Assembly: GCF_006210265.1 (NCBI RefSeq)
Contig: NZ_VCNC01000003.1
Coordinates: forward strand, 434,001 to 498,000
Source of the DNA: Desulfovibrio sp. UCD-KL4C
GTDB lineage: Bacteria; Desulfobacterota; Desulfovibrionia; Desulfovibrionales; Desulfovibrionaceae
Direction: 5' to 3'
DNA length: 64,000 bases
Shown here: piece after piece, positions 45,585-55,174 of the stretch
How positions within the stretch are numbered: position 1 is the stretch's first letter
How the letters are laid out: each line of letters starts with the position of its first letter
Translations under genes and position numbers: made by a program
The notes under the pieces: generated by a model
The model's input: the letters and a program-made list of their open reading frames with translations, nothing else
Databases searched by the model: none
What the model was told of the DNA's origin: nothing

Positions 45585-47030
45585 ATGGTCCAGTTTGAAA
45601 CAGTCATCGGGCTTGAGGTTCATGCTCAGCTTAAGACTAAGACAAAAATATTTTGCGGATGCTCAACTGAATTTGGAAAAGATCCTAACGAGAACGTCTG
45701 TGAGATTTGTTCGGGCATGCCGGGCGTGCTCCCCGTACTTAACGAAAAGGTAATGGAATATGCTTCTAAAATGGGGCTGGCCACTAATTGTATAATTAAT
45801 CAGAAATCAATTTTTGCACGCAAAAACTATTTCTATCCGGATCTTCCCAAAGGATACCAGATTTCTCAGTTTGAATTGCCTATCTGCGAGCATGGGCATC
45901 TTGATATTTCTTACGAAAATAAAACCGGTGAACCATGTAAAAAACGTATCGGTATTACTCGTATCCATATGGAAGAGGATGCAGGGAAAAATATTCATTC
46001 CGCTGCTGAAAATGCTAGTTTTGTCGATTTAAACCGCACTGGTGTCCCGCTTATCGAAATAGTCAGCGAGCCGGATATGCGTAGCGCAGAAGAAGCTGTT
46101 GCTTACCTTAAGTCTTTACGTAGCATTCTCCTTTACCTGGGCATTTGTGATGGAAACCTTGAAGAAGGCTCTTTCCGCTGTGATGCGAATATTTCTGTGC
46201 GCCCGGTTGGTCAGAAAGAGTTCGGAACACGTGCTGAACTTAAAAATATCAACTCATTCAGGAATGTTCATAAAGCCATCCAGTATGAGGTCAGCCGTCA
46301 GATTGATCTTATTGAAGACGGTGAGGAAGTTATTCAGGAAACACGGCTTTATGATGCTGATAAGGGCACAACCCATTCCATGCGCGGAAAAGCTGATGCT
46401 CATGATTATCGTTATTTTCCAGATCCTGACCTTGTTCCGCTTGTCATAGCTGATGAGTGGCTTGCAGAGTGGCAGGCTTCATTGCCTGAACTTCCGGCAG
46501 AGCGTAAAGCACGTTTTGAAAGTGATTTCAAAATAAGCGAGCAGGATGCTGATCTTCTTACTTCTGAAAAAGAGGTTGCTGATTACTTTGAAGCTGTTCT
46601 TGGATCATACAATGAACCGCTTAAAGTTGTTAACTGGATTAAAGGTGAGTTCTTGAGGGAACTTAATCAGACTGGTTGCGCTGTTTCAGAGTGCAAATTT
46701 ACACCTGAAATGATGGCCAAGCTTGTAGATCTTGTTGATAAAGAAGTTATCAGTATCAAGATCGGTAAAGATATTTTTAATGAAATTTTTGCCGGAGGAC
46801 TTGATCCTGTCAAATATGTTAAAGATAAAGGTCTTGAACAGAATTCTGATACTTCCAGTTTGGAAGTCGTTGTAGATAAAGTTTTGGCAGACAATCCTGC
46901 CGAGGTTGAAGCATACAAGGGCGGGAAGACCAAACTTGTCAGCTTTTTCATGGGACAGGTTATGAGAGAGACTAAAGGACAGGCCAACCCCGGTATCGTA
47001 AGTAAAATGATTCAGGAAAAACTTTCTTAG
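45585..47030 (+). CDS. gatB: Asp-tRNA(Asn)/Glu-tRNA(Gln) amidotransferase subunit B
   Basis: Kinase/transamidase subunit of GatCAB that converts mischarged Glu-tRNA(Gln) and Asp-tRNA(Asn). 481 residues: [12 protein letters not shown] start, C-x-C-S ... C-E-I-C zinc site (about 24-46), [12 protein letters not shown], and the C-terminal tRNA-binding YqeY-like domain ending [14 protein letters not shown] precedes the ATG. Partner genes gatA and gatC are elsewhere. Confidence 0.96.
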   Translation: MVQFETVIGLEVHAQLKTKTKIFCGCSTEFGKDPNENVCEICSGMPGVLPVLNEKVMEYASKMGLATNCIINQKSIFARKNYFYPDLPKGYQISQFELPICEHGHLDISYENKTGEPCKKRIGITRIHMEEDAGKNIHSAAENASFVDLNRTGVPLIEIVSEPDMRSAEEAVAYLKSLRSILLYLGICDGNLEEGSFRCDANISVRPVGQKEFGTRAELKNINSFRNVHKAIQYEVSRQIDLIEDGEEVIQETRLYDADKGTTHSMRGKADAHDYRYFPDPDLVPLVIADEWLAEWQASLPELPAERKARFESDFKISEQDADLLTSEKEVADYFEAVLGSYNEPLKVVNWIKGEFLRELNQTGCAVSECKFTPEMMAKLVDLVDKEVISIKIGKDIFNEIFAGGLDPVKYVKDKGLEQNSDTSSLEVVVDKVLADNPAEVEAYKGGKTKLVSFFMGQVMRETKGQANPGIVSKMIQEKLS

Positions 47031-47044
47031 TAAGGATCAATTCA

Positions 47045-48079
47045 ATGACCGAACATATTCAGTTCTCTGCGGAAAAAGATGCACTTGTTCTACTAGATCA
47101 GCGTTATCTGCCTAACCGTGAAGATTGGTTTTACTGCAAAACTACCGATGATATCGTCGAGGCTCTTGTTGTTATGGTCGTCCGCGGTGCTCCAGCTATA
47201 GGCGTTACTGCTGCCTATGGTTGCTATCTTGCTGCACGTGAAGTTGCAGGTAGTGCTGATTGGAAAAAAAATCTCGAAATTAATCTTGATAAAATTGAAA
47301 ATGCCCGTCCTACAGCTGTAAATCTTCGCTGGGCCGTCCGTGAAATGAGAAGAATCTGGCAGGAAGCTGGAGATATTTCATTGGATGAACTTTGTTCTAT
47401 CTGGCTTGAAAGAGCAAAAGTGATTCACGTTGATGATATCCGTATGTGTGAAGATATCGGGCGTTTCGGTGGCGAGCTGATTGATGATGGTGATACCATC
47501 ATGACCCATTGCAATGCCGGAGCTCTTGCTACAGCAGGTTACGGAACCGCGCTTGGAGTTATAAGAGGGGCTGTTGATCAGGGTAAAAAAGTTCAAGTCA
47601 TTGCCAACGAAACCCGTCCATTTTTACAGGGGGCAAGACTTACAGCATATGAGCTTCACCGTGATGGTATTTCTGTAAAAGTGGCCTGTGACAATGCATG
47701 TGCTTTGCTAATGAAGAAAGGTCTGGTGCAGAAAGTTGTTGTAGGTGCTGACAGAATTGCTGCAAACGGTGACGTTGTAAATAAAATCGGAACCTACGGG
47801 GTTGCATTGCTTGCCCGCGAATTTGGGATTCCTTTTTATGTGGCAGCTCCCGTGTATACAATTGATCCTGAAACTCCTACAGGTGATGATGTCCCGATTG
47901 AAAATCGCATTTCGCGTGAGGTTACCCATATCGGTGATCACAGAATTACTCCCGAAGGAGTTGAAGTTTTCAATTTTGCTTTTGATCCGACCCCTAATGA
48001 GCTTATCGCAGGGATTATTACAGAGAAGGGCGTGCTTAGACCTCCTTATTCCGCAGCTATTAAAAAACTCTTTAGTTAG
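47045..48079 (+). CDS. mtnA: S-methyl-5-thioribose-1-phosphate isomerase
   Basis: Converts methylthioribose-1-phosphate to methylthioribulose-1-phosphate in methionine salvage. 344 residues with [24 protein letters not shown] (catalytic Cys), [11 protein letters not shown]-x-N-K-I-G-T (catalytic Asp) and [16 protein letters not shown]-type segments. Fifteen bp after gatB, so probably co-transcribed. Confidence 0.95.
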   Translation: MTEHIQFSAEKDALVLLDQRYLPNREDWFYCKTTDDIVEALVVMVVRGAPAIGVTAAYGCYLAAREVAGSADWKKNLEINLDKIENARPTAVNLRWAVREMRRIWQEAGDISLDELCSIWLERAKVIHVDDIRMCEDIGRFGGELIDDGDTIMTHCNAGALATAGYGTALGVIRGAVDQGKKVQVIANETRPFLQGARLTAYELHRDGISVKVACDNACALLMKKGLVQKVVVGADRIAANGDVVNKIGTYGVALLAREFGIPFYVAAPVYTIDPETPTGDDVPIENRISREVTHIGDHRITPEGVEVFNFAFDPTPNELIAGIITEKGVLRPPYSAAIKKLFS

Positions 48080-48212
48080 TCCGGAACATATGGTTATATA
48101 AGTTATTCATAAGCGAAAAATATTATTGTCCGCTTTTTTTGTTATGGCTAAATGCAGTTGAGGCTTTACAGAGTGGCTCACCTTGTGCCATATGCCGCTA
48201 TTGGACATCATG

Positions 48213-48245
48213 GACGGGAAGATTGATGTCTTCCCGTCTTTTTTC
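48213..48245 (+). terminator. Intrinsic terminator upstream of der
   Basis: A 10-bp GACGGGAAGA/TCTTCCCGTC perfect stem with a 6-nt loop, followed by six T. It ends the nadK-to-mtnA unit; der then needs a promoter within the next 75 bp. Confidence 0.9.
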
Positions 48246-48319
48246 AGTTAGAGTATTTTTCGTAACACGCTTCATCCACGGTTTACGGTTTACACGTTAT
48301 ATTTTTCAGGAGGCTGGCC

Positions 48320-49663
48320 ATGCTGCCGACCATAGCACTTGTAGGACGTCCTAATGTTGGAAAGTCCACTATATTTAATAGGTTGTTACGAAAAAAGAGA
48401 GCTCTGACTCATGATATGCCCGGCATTACCCGCGATCGTATCTATGATGAAGGTCACTATGACGGCGTTAAATACGCTCTTGTAGATACCGGTGGTCTCG
48501 TAATGGAGAGCGCCAATGACTCAGAAGAATTTCAAGGTGATATCTTCGAACAGGCTAGAGAAGCCATTGAAGAATCTCACGCTCTTATATTAGTAGTAGA
48601 CGGGCGTATGGGGATTACTCCTCTTGATGAGCAGGTCGCCAGCTTTATCCGTCAGAGTAATAAGCCGATTCTATTATTGGTAAATAAAGTTGACGGGTCA
48701 GAGATTGAAGCTCAGTGCCTGTCCGAATTCCACGGACTCGGGTTTGAAATGATGCCTGTTTCAGCAGAGCATGGTTACAACCTTGAAGCTTTGCGTTCAA
48801 AGGTAGCAGCGCTTGCTGACAATACCGGAATTGTTCCTGAAGAGGAAGAGCCTGATAAAGTAGGTCTTAAGATTGCCATGCTTGGACGGCCGAATGCAGG
48901 TAAGTCATCAATGGTAAATGCTTTGACCGGAGAAGAAAGAGTAATCGTAAGCGATATTGCTGGTACAACCCGTGACAGTGTTAACGTTACTTTTCAGTCA
49001 GGCGGAAAGCTTTTTACTTTTGTAGATACTGCTGGAGTTCGACGCAGAACAAATATTTCAAATACAATCGAAAGGTATAGCGTTCTTCGTGCGCTAAAAA
49101 GTAGTAAGATTGCAGATGTAACCATAATGGTTGTTGATGCTATCGGCGGGCTTACCAAGCAGGATAAACGGTTGCTTGATTTTCTTGCAAAAGAAGCCAC
49201 TCCATTTATCATTGCTGTTAATAAAATTGATCTGGTTTCACAAAAAGAACGTGAAGCACTTAAGCAAGGTTTTGAAATGGCTCTTAGAATGGCAAATCAT
49301 GTTCCTGTTATTTATACTTCATGTATATCTAAATCAGGGCTTGGAGGAATTCTACCTTTGGCCGCAAAGCTTAAGGCAGAGTGCTCGATAAGAGTTTCCA
49401 CAGGGCAGCTCAATAGAATCATGAAAGACGTTATTGAGAAGCATCAGCCGCCTGTTGTTAAACGCAGAAGAGCTAAGTTTAAATACCTGACTCAGGCTGA
49501 TGAAGAGCCTCCAACATTTATTTTCTTTATTAACGATGAAAGGTTGATCAGACCGACGTATCATCGTTTTCTTGAAAATAAACTTAGAAAGATTTTGAAT
49601 ATTAAGATTGCCCCTTTGAATATTTACTTTAGATCCACGGCAAGAGATAAAGAAACAAGATAA
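48320..49663 (+). CDS. der: Ribosome biogenesis GTPase Der (EngA)
   Basis: Double-Era GTPase for 50S assembly. 447 residues with two G domains: G-R-P-N-V-G-K-S-T (residues 8-16) and G-R-P-N-A-G-K-S-S (about 190-198), each followed by D-T-G/A-G and N-K-V/I-D, then a C-terminal KH-like domain (Y-x-T-Q-A-x-x-x-P-P-T-F-I-F-F). CAGGAGG precedes the ATG. Confidence 0.96.
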   Translation: MLPTIALVGRPNVGKSTIFNRLLRKKRALTHDMPGITRDRIYDEGHYDGVKYALVDTGGLVMESANDSEEFQGDIFEQAREAIEESHALILVVDGRMGITPLDEQVASFIRQSNKPILLLVNKVDGSEIEAQCLSEFHGLGFEMMPVSAEHGYNLEALRSKVAALADNTGIVPEEEEPDKVGLKIAMLGRPNAGKSSMVNALTGEERVIVSDIAGTTRDSVNVTFQSGGKLFTFVDTAGVRRRTNISNTIERYSVLRALKSSKIADVTIMVVDAIGGLTKQDKRLLDFLAKEATPFIIAVNKIDLVSQKEREALKQGFEMALRMANHVPVIYTSCISKSGLGGILPLAAKLKAECSIRVSTGQLNRIMKDVIEKHQPPVVKRRRAKFKYLTQADEEPPTFIFFINDERLIRPTYHRFLENKLRKILNIKIAPLNIYFRSTARDKETR

Positions 49664-49687
49664 TTTAATAAAATATTAAAATTGTTG

Positions 49688-49716
49688 TTGACAACTGAGC
49701 GTAGAACACATATTTA
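49688..49716 (+). promoter_or_regulatory. Sigma-70 promoter of tRNA-Ser(GCT)
   Basis: TTGACA (49688-49693), exactly 17 bp, TATTTA (49711-49716), about 48 bp before the tRNA 5' end. A near-consensus arrangement suited to a stable RNA. Confidence 0.8.
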
Positions 49717-49764
49717 AACGCTCCGAGCGGGTGAAGCGCAATGCGCATAACCGGTTCAATTAAT

Positions 49765-49859
49765 GGAGAGGTGGCCGAGCATGGCTGAAGGCGCTCGCCT
49801 GCTAAGCGAGTATAGGGCTTAAAACTCTATCCGGGGTTCAAATCCCCGCCTCTCCGCCA
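49765..49859 (+). tRNA. tRNA-Ser (anticodon GCT)
   Basis: A 7-bp acceptor stem (GGAGAGG / CCTCTCC), discriminator G and encoded CCA. Anticodon GCT at 49801-49803 in a CTCGC/GCGAG stem reads AGC and AGU. The long variable arm (TATAGGGC...) identifies a class II tRNA. T-loop GGTTCAAAT is canonical. Confidence 0.97.
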
Positions 49860-49869
49860 GAGAATGATT

Positions 49870-49905
49870 AAAGGCAGTTGAAATTAATTCAACTGCCTTT
49901 TTGTT
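49870..49905 (+). terminator. Intrinsic terminator of tRNA-Ser(GCT)
   Basis: A 13-bp stem (49870-49882 with 49888-49900) followed by TTGTTTTT, 10 bp after the tRNA CCA end. Confidence 0.9.
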
Positions 49906-50079
49906 TTTATAATATGTCTTCCTAAGCATATAATTAATTAGTTTTTAATATTGTTTTCTTATAAAGCTGTATGGTACATGTATTCTTAGATTAATTTTTA
50001 TGAAGACTTTCACATTTGATTTGTGTCTTTCCGCTTAATTTTAACATCTATTGGCTGTCTATATTTTTTTAGAGGATAA

Positions 50080-50739
50080 ATGCCTAATCCAGTTGGAATA
50101 ATAATTGTTGATGACCACGCATTGGTAAGGGAAGGGCTTAAGAATATTCTTAAGGCTCAAAGTGACATCAATGTCTTGGGAATGGCAGAAAATGGGCTTG
50201 AGGCTGTCAGGTTGTGCAAAAGGCTTAATCCTGATGTTGTCCTTATGGATTTATCGATGCCCGTTAAAAGTGGCGTGCAGGCTATACAGGAGCTTGCAAA
50301 AGATGGCGTACGCATTAAATTATTGGCCCTTACAGCTCATGTTGATGCAGAGCACGTTTTCCTAGCTTTAGATGCTGGCGCAAGTGGGTATGTTCTTAAA
50401 AATTCAACCAGTGAAGAACTGGTTATGGCTATTCGCACTGTGATGGAAGGTAAAGTTTACCTTGCCCCGGGAATTTCTGCAGAAGTAGCGAAAGGTTTTT
50501 TAAAAAAGATGCATACGGACGGTTGTGAGAAACTCGATACATTGACCAATCGTGAAAGAGAAATTCTCAAGAATATTCTAGCCGGCTATAAAAACCGTGA
50601 AATCGGCGACATTTTGAATATAAGTGTTAAAACCGTAGAAAAGCATCGCGCAAATTTAATGAAAAAATTGGGTCTTAAATCCATTGCTGAACTTAAAGCG
50701 TATGGAGAAGAGCTTACTGCCAGAGAAATATTTTTATAA
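50080..50739 (+). CDS. NarL/FixJ-family response regulator
   Basis: 219 residues. Receiver domain with acidic pair D11-D12, phospho-acceptor D57 in V-V-L-M-D-L-S-M-P, a Thr in L-T-A-H and Lys in Y-V-L-K; LuxR-type helix-turn-helix from about 150 (L-T-N-R-E-R-E-I-L ... I-S-V-K-T-V-E-K-H-R-A-N-L-M-K-K-L). It lies alone between two tRNA-Ser genes, and no sensor kinase is adjacent, so its partner and targets are unknown. An ATG with AGAGGA upstream is used. Confidence 0.92.
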   Translation: MPNPVGIIIVDDHALVREGLKNILKAQSDINVLGMAENGLEAVRLCKRLNPDVVLMDLSMPVKSGVQAIQELAKDGVRIKLLALTAHVDAEHVFLALDAGASGYVLKNSTSEELVMAIRTVMEGKVYLAPGISAEVAKGFLKKMHTDGCEKLDTLTNREREILKNILAGYKNREIGDILNISVKTVEKHRANLMKKLGLKSIAELKAYGEELTAREIFL

Positions 50740-50880
50740 AAGATATTCTTAAGTTTACGCCTGTTTTTAAATGATTTTTCATATATGTAGCCGAATTTAG
50801 GCAATAAGTAAAAAAAATAGCTATTTTTGATAAAAGTAGTTGACATTCAGAGCGATTTCGACAAGGTTCATTTTGCGTTT

Positions 50881-50972
50881 GGAGAGGTGGCAGAGTCCGG
50901 TTGAACGCGGTAGTCTTGAAAACTATTGAGGGTGTGAGCCCTCCGGGGGTTCGAATCCCTCCCTCTCCGCCA
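50881..50972 (+). tRNA. tRNA-Ser (anticodon TGA)
   Basis: Acceptor stem GGAGAGG / CCTCTCC identical to the other tRNA-Ser, discriminator G, encoded CCA (50970-50972). Anticodon TGA at 50917-50919 in the loop CTTGAAA reads UCN codons. Long variable arm (GAGGGTGTGAGCCCTC) as expected for serine. A TTGACA hexamer at 50840-50845 may be its -35; the -10 is unclear. Confidence 0.97.
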
Positions 50973-51004
50973 TATTTCATTAGCACTTCATTTACGGAAG
51001 TGTA

Positions 51005-51034
51005 AAAAGCCCTGCAATTGCAGGGCTTTTTTTG
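51005..51034 (+). terminator. Intrinsic terminator of tRNA-Ser(TGA)
   Basis: A palindromic stem with arms AAAGCCCTGCAA and TTGCAGGGCTTT, no real spacer, followed by further T. Located 33 bp after the tRNA. Confidence 0.92.
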
Positions 51035-51114
51035 TTTATGTGGTTTCCAAATAATCCAAAAGATCCATAGACGTGCTCATATTAAAGTCTTTCTGCATCC
51101 AATAAGGAGTTTTC

Positions 51115-52461
51115 ATGCTGGTTCATATATCAAAGGATTTAACCCTTACCGACACACCTGCCGAATTGGTGAAAAAGATTAAAGAATCTTTGACACTGCG
51201 CAATCCTGAGTATGTTAATGCAATGAAGTACGGTCGTAGAGCTGTACGCATTGCGAAGTATATAAAGATGTTTTCAGGAGGCCGCAGCGGTAGGCTGCAT
51301 TGTCCGCGTGGTTATGGGGTTGAGTTGCATCGGCTTGCTAAAGCAGCAGGCGAAGAAATTACATATGAAGACAATAGGCGTGAATTAGAACCTGTGGAGT
51401 TTGCTTTCAGCGGAGAGCTTAGACCATATCAGTTAGCAGCACTGGAATCTTTTTCTAAGCCTTCACAGGGGATTTTGGAAGCAGGAACCGGGGCAGGTAA
51501 AACAGTTATGGCACTATCTTTGATAGCTGAGCGTAAGCAACCTTGTCTTGTGCTTGTTCATACTAAAGAATTACTTCTCCAATGGGTTGATAGGGCAGAG
51601 CAGTTTTTGGGTGTTAAGGCCGGACAGGTCGGTAATGGAAAATTTAATATACAGCCTTTTACTGTAGCAACCATCCAGACAGCTCGTAACCGTTTGGATA
51701 AAATGGTGCATGCTTTCGGGCATATTGTAGTTGATGAGTGTCATAGAGCCCCTGCAAGCACATTTCAGGATGTTGTCACTAGTTTTGATGCAAAGTATCT
51801 GACTGGTCTTTCTGCAACCCCTTACCGCAATGATGGGCTTGATCGGATAATAAATTTAACTCTCGGCGATGTTGTTCATCGTGTTGATCCGGATTTGCTT
51901 CGTGATACCGGAGCCATACTTAAACCGGAAGTCATCACTGTGGAAACAGAGTTTTCCTTTGCAGGCGATGCTTCAAATGAATATCCACTTATGATGACAG
52001 CTGTTGCTGAGGACCGGGGGCGCAATACCCTCATCGCCGAATGTGTGCAGGGAGAACTTGAGCAGAATTCAGGTACTCTACTGCTTGTGGCAGACAGGAC
52101 CGCACACCTCTTTGCTCTGGCTGAAATATTAGAGGCACAGGGCGTGGACGTAGCCGTGCTTACCGGAAAGACTCCGACAGCAGAACGTGAGCTTCTTGTT
52201 GGAGATTTAAATGCTGGAAAGATAAAAGTTTTGGCAAGCACAGCTTCGCTTATAGGTGAAGGATTTGATTGTCCGGGGCTATCCACTCTTTTCCTTTGTT
52301 CCCCTATCAAATCTAAGGGAAGACTAGTGCAGATTATCGGGCGTATTCTAAGACCTGCTGACGGCAAAAGACCAAGACTTTATGATTTTATTGATATCAA
52401 AGTAGGGGTGTTAGAGAACAGTGCCGGAATACGGCAACGTATTTATGATGAAATAGCGTAG
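51115..52461 (+). CDS. SF2 DNA helicase, XPB/SSL2-like
   Basis: 448 residues. After an N-terminal 100-residue domain: L-R-P-Y-Q (Q motif), E-A-G-T-G-A-G-K-T Walker A (about 122), V-V-D-E-C-H-R-A (about 207), L-S-A-T-P-Y-R-N-D-G, and motif VI Q-I-I-G-R-I-L-R-P. This is the XPB-type layout found in many stand-alone bacterial DEAD/DEAH helicases, some in repair and some in defence or mobile settings. AAGGAG precedes the ATG. Its last 60 codons and about 23 bp beyond are duplicated at 54910-55111, on the far side of the acyltransferase gene. Confidence 0.9.
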   Translation: MLVHISKDLTLTDTPAELVKKIKESLTLRNPEYVNAMKYGRRAVRIAKYIKMFSGGRSGRLHCPRGYGVELHRLAKAAGEEITYEDNRRELEPVEFAFSGELRPYQLAALESFSKPSQGILEAGTGAGKTVMALSLIAERKQPCLVLVHTKELLLQWVDRAEQFLGVKAGQVGNGKFNIQPFTVATIQTARNRLDKMVHAFGHIVVDECHRAPASTFQDVVTSFDAKYLTGLSATPYRNDGLDRIINLTLGDVVHRVDPDLLRDTGAILKPEVITVETEFSFAGDASNEYPLMMTAVAEDRGRNTLIAECVQGELEQNSGTLLLVADRTAHLFALAEILEAQGVDVAVLTGKTPTAERELLVGDLNAGKIKVLASTASLIGEGFDCPGLSTLFLCSPIKSKGRLVQIIGRILRPADGKRPRLYDFIDIKVGVLENSAGIRQRIYDEIA

Positions 52462-52484
52462 ATGGTAATTTGATAATTTATAAG
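52282..52484 (+). repeat. Direct repeat, left copy (3' end of the helicase gene)
   Basis: About 203 bp covering the last 60 codons of the helicase, its stop and some 23 bp beyond. It matches 54910-55111 with about six substitutions in the coding part, a short divergent patch after the stop, and a final matching GATAATTTATAAG. Confidence 0.9.
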
Positions 52485-52654
52485 ATTATGGCAACTCATA
52501 AGAACTATTAAAGGTGGTAGTGTTACCTTTTTTAATTTCGTAGTCTTAGTCTTTTACAGTTATTAGAGAAGAATCTCCTATAAATCTTAATCCTCTTTTA
52601 GTTTGTGAAGATTAGAAAAAAGAAGATAGCCTATACTAGATAGTTAATGACTAT

Positions 52655-54550
52655 CTATTGGTGTTGCATGCTTTCAAAGAAAGGACGAAACACTTCTTTT
52701 ATTGCATATGCTCCATCAACGCTAAGGTGATTTGTATCTTCATATAATAAATGACCATCTTGTACAGAGATTATATTTCCATTCTCAATTAAATATGGAG
52801 TAGGAGATAATATATAAATATTTGGTATACTTTCGTTTTCTAAAGCTCGTTGTATAAAATTAAAGTTTATAAGGGGTGATTCTTTTTCTATATATGGCTT
52901 ATTCAGTAGTCTAGAAATAACGACAGGATTATTCTTTAAAACTGGAACACTTTTCATAACCCATACCGTTGCTCCTTGTTCTGTAAGTAGTTTTAGCATC
53001 GTGATGAGTTCTTTTTTTGCTATGGAGAATGCTTCTTCTTGTCGAATTTTTTCATCATTATATTTTAACGTAGTGGCATCAAAAAGTTTATTCCAATTTG
53101 CAACTAAAAGTACATTTTTGATTTTATTCTTTTTAATATATTTGATCCATTCTGCTTCATACGGAATATTATCATCCTCACTGTTATAGATATTAAATAA
53201 AGGAGGTGTACCTGTAATTGAAGCTTCTTTTCCATTAATTCCATATTCTTGGTCTAATAAATTTAAAGCTGGTGCGATAGCACGTGCATGACTGTCGCCT
53301 ACGACAAAAAACTGTGGTGAACTTTGTTTGTTTCCAAAAGAATAGTATTTTTCATTTTTAAAATCATTAAAGCTTAAGTTCGTTTTTAGTTTATTTTGAT
53401 TTAGTTTATAGTGACTCTTTCCAGTACTAAGAGCACTTATACCAATTATGGCTAAAATAAAGGCAATGGTAATAAATGGACTAAGTGGTTTAAGACAGTC
53501 AGACCATGTAGTCTTTTTTCGGAATGGTTTTTCTATAAATTTCCAAGATAGATAAGAGATGTAAAGAGTCGATATTATAATGCAAACTTTAATTAAAATA
53601 CTATTATTGATGTCAAAGCGTATTGTAAGCAAATAAGTGATCACAATAATTGGCCAGTGCCACAAGTAAGTGGAGTAGGAGATGTTACCAACAAAACGTA
53701 TTGGGCGAAGGCTCATCAATTTTCCGGTAATTGAGTTTTCTGTCGTAGTTACAATAAAAATGCATGTTGCCAATACTGCAAATAGAGAGTTTTCAGTAAA
53801 ATTAGAATTTCCGATAAAAGAGATAAATATGAAACACAGAAAACAGATACTTATACCGCTCAGAAGCTCTGTATAAACGTTCCGTGTATTGAGTTGAGGG
53901 AAGTTTTTCAAAAGTAGAGCAATAAATAGGCCTGCAAAAAGTTCCCACATACGTGTTGGTAACATATAAAATCTAAAATCTGTGCTAACCAAGTTATGCC
54001 CATATCTACAGGCAAGGAAAGATAAGATTGTAGCTATAAAAACAAATATCCATAATGTATTTTGTTTTTTCTTCGTAAAATAGGGCAATATAACGAAAAT
54101 TGCCGGTATAATAAGGTAGAATTGCTCTTCTATTCCTAGGGTCCATGTATGCAATAAAGGGCACAAGTCAGCCTTAATAGCGAAATATCCTGCATGCTTC
54201 CAGAAAAAAATATTAGAAATTGAGAAAACTGCTGTAAGTATAGATTGGGAAAATTCAGAAAAAGCCGGAGTATAAGATAGCAATAACGCAAAAGGGATGA
54301 ATGTTATTATGATACACACCAACAGCGCTGGCATAATTCTTCTGATTCTACGTAAATAAAAGTTTGAGGCAGAAATTTTTCCTGTAGACTCGAACTCTTT
54401 AAAGAGATTGGAAGAAATTAAGAAACCTGAAATAACAAAAAAAATATCAACCCCAAGCCAGCCGCCTGTGTTTAACTTAAGATGAAATAATAGTACTCCA
54501 AGTACAGCAATAGCTCGTAGTCCGTCGATTTCAGTTCTATACTGTCTCAT
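52655..54550 (-). CDS. OafA/YrhL-type O-acyltransferase with C-terminal SGNH domain
   Basis: Inner-membrane acyltransferase 3 fused to a periplasmic SGNH domain; homologues O-acetylate O-antigen, peptidoglycan or exopolysaccharide. 631 residues: Y-R-x-E-I-D-G-L-R-A-I-A-V at the start, F-F-V-I-S-G-F-L-I, about ten membrane helices, then from about 395 the SGNH domain with V-G-D-S-H-A (nucleophile Ser) and D-T-N-H-L-S (Asp and His of the triad). Opposite strand to the flanking helicase, visibly AT-richer in codon use (many AAA, ATA, TTA), and bracketed by direct repeats of the helicase 3' end, so it is very likely acquired cargo. Confidence 0.93.
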   Translation of the reverse strand: MRQYRTEIDGLRAIAVLGVLLFHLKLNTGGWLGVDIFFVISGFLISSNLFKEFESTGKISASNFYLRRIRRIMPALLVCIIITFIPFALLLSYTPAFSEFSQSILTAVFSISNIFFWKHAGYFAIKADLCPLLHTWTLGIEEQFYLIIPAIFVILPYFTKKKQNTLWIFVFIATILSFLACRYGHNLVSTDFRFYMLPTRMWELFAGLFIALLLKNFPQLNTRNVYTELLSGISICFLCFIFISFIGNSNFTENSLFAVLATCIFIVTTTENSITGKLMSLRPIRFVGNISYSTYLWHWPIIVITYLLTIRFDINNSILIKVCIIISTLYISYLSWKFIEKPFRKKTTWSDCLKPLSPFITIAFILAIIGISALSTGKSHYKLNQNKLKTNLSFNDFKNEKYYSFGNKQSSPQFFVVGDSHARAIAPALNLLDQEYGINGKEASITGTPPLFNIYNSEDDNIPYEAEWIKYIKKNKIKNVLLVANWNKLFDATTLKYNDEKIRQEEAFSIAKKELITMLKLLTEQGATVWVMKSVPVLKNNPVVISRLLNKPYIEKESPLINFNFIQRALENESIPNIYILSPTPYLIENGNIISVQDGHLLYEDTNHLSVDGAYAIKEVFRPFFESMQHQ

Positions 54551-54909
54551 TTAAGAACTTTTCTCCTAGGCAAAGGCCTGCCCCCAAGATCCATTCAACA
54601 CATTGATATATATCAAATATTGAAATAATTTATTAACTAATTATAAAGTTTGCAAATGAACTTTATTTTTACGGATAAGAGTTTCACAATCGATAATAAA
54701 AGGTGGGGAGTAATTTATTTGTTTGGCGGAATAAATATATTTGAGATTAAATAACTCTGTAATTTTTAAATGGCACGGCTCATCTATATGACATATCTAT
54801 TTATTTTGAAAAGTTAATTATTCTTATCTTTGTGCATTGTCAAGTATTCAAAATATCATAACTAAATAAAGGCTACAGTCTAAGAGGATAATGAAAAAAT
54901 AACTTAAAT
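54551..54909. other. AT-rich gap upstream of the acyltransferase gene
   Basis: About 360 bp with no gene. It should hold the acyltransferase promoter (minus). It contains TGGCACG at 54771 without a -12 partner, so not an RpoN promoter. No transposase remnant or terminal inverted repeat recognised. Confidence 0.5.
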
Positions 54910-55111
54910 TCCACTCTTTTCCTTTGTTCCCCTATCAAATCTAAGGGAAGACTAGTGCAGATTATCGGGCGAATTCTAAGACATGCTGACGGCAAAAGAC
55001 CAAGACTTTATGATTTTATTGATATCAAAGTAGGGGTGCTAGAGGACAGTGCTGGAATACGGCAACGTATTTATGATGAAATGGCGTAGACATAGCTCGA
55101 TAATTTATAAG
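54910..55111 (+). pseudogene. Duplicated helicase 3' end (right copy of the direct repeat)
   Basis: Encodes the last 59 residues of the helicase in frame, S-T-L-F-L-C-S-P to D-E-M-A and stop, without start or upstream domains. Changes include Pro to His in motif VI (R-I-L-R-H) and Asn to Asp later. The helicase-type terminator lies immediately below this copy rather than below the intact gene, suggesting this is the original gene end and the intact gene got a new 3' end when the acyltransferase segment entered. Confidence 0.88.
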
Positions 55112-55139
55112 CCCCCTTGAATTTCAAGGGGGCTTTGTT
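55109..55139 (+). terminator. Intrinsic terminator below the duplicated helicase end
   Basis: 13-bp perfect stem (55109-55121 with 55123-55135) then TTGTTTTTG. Similar in sequence to the hairpin at 58754-58782. Confidence 0.88.
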
Positions 55140-55174
55140 TTTGCGCTTGAAGAATATATTCTGTCTAATTTATA

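Noticed and set aside
54771-54787. TGGCACG as a third sigma-54 promoter
   Set aside because: No TTGC element at the required ten-base distance from the GG pair.
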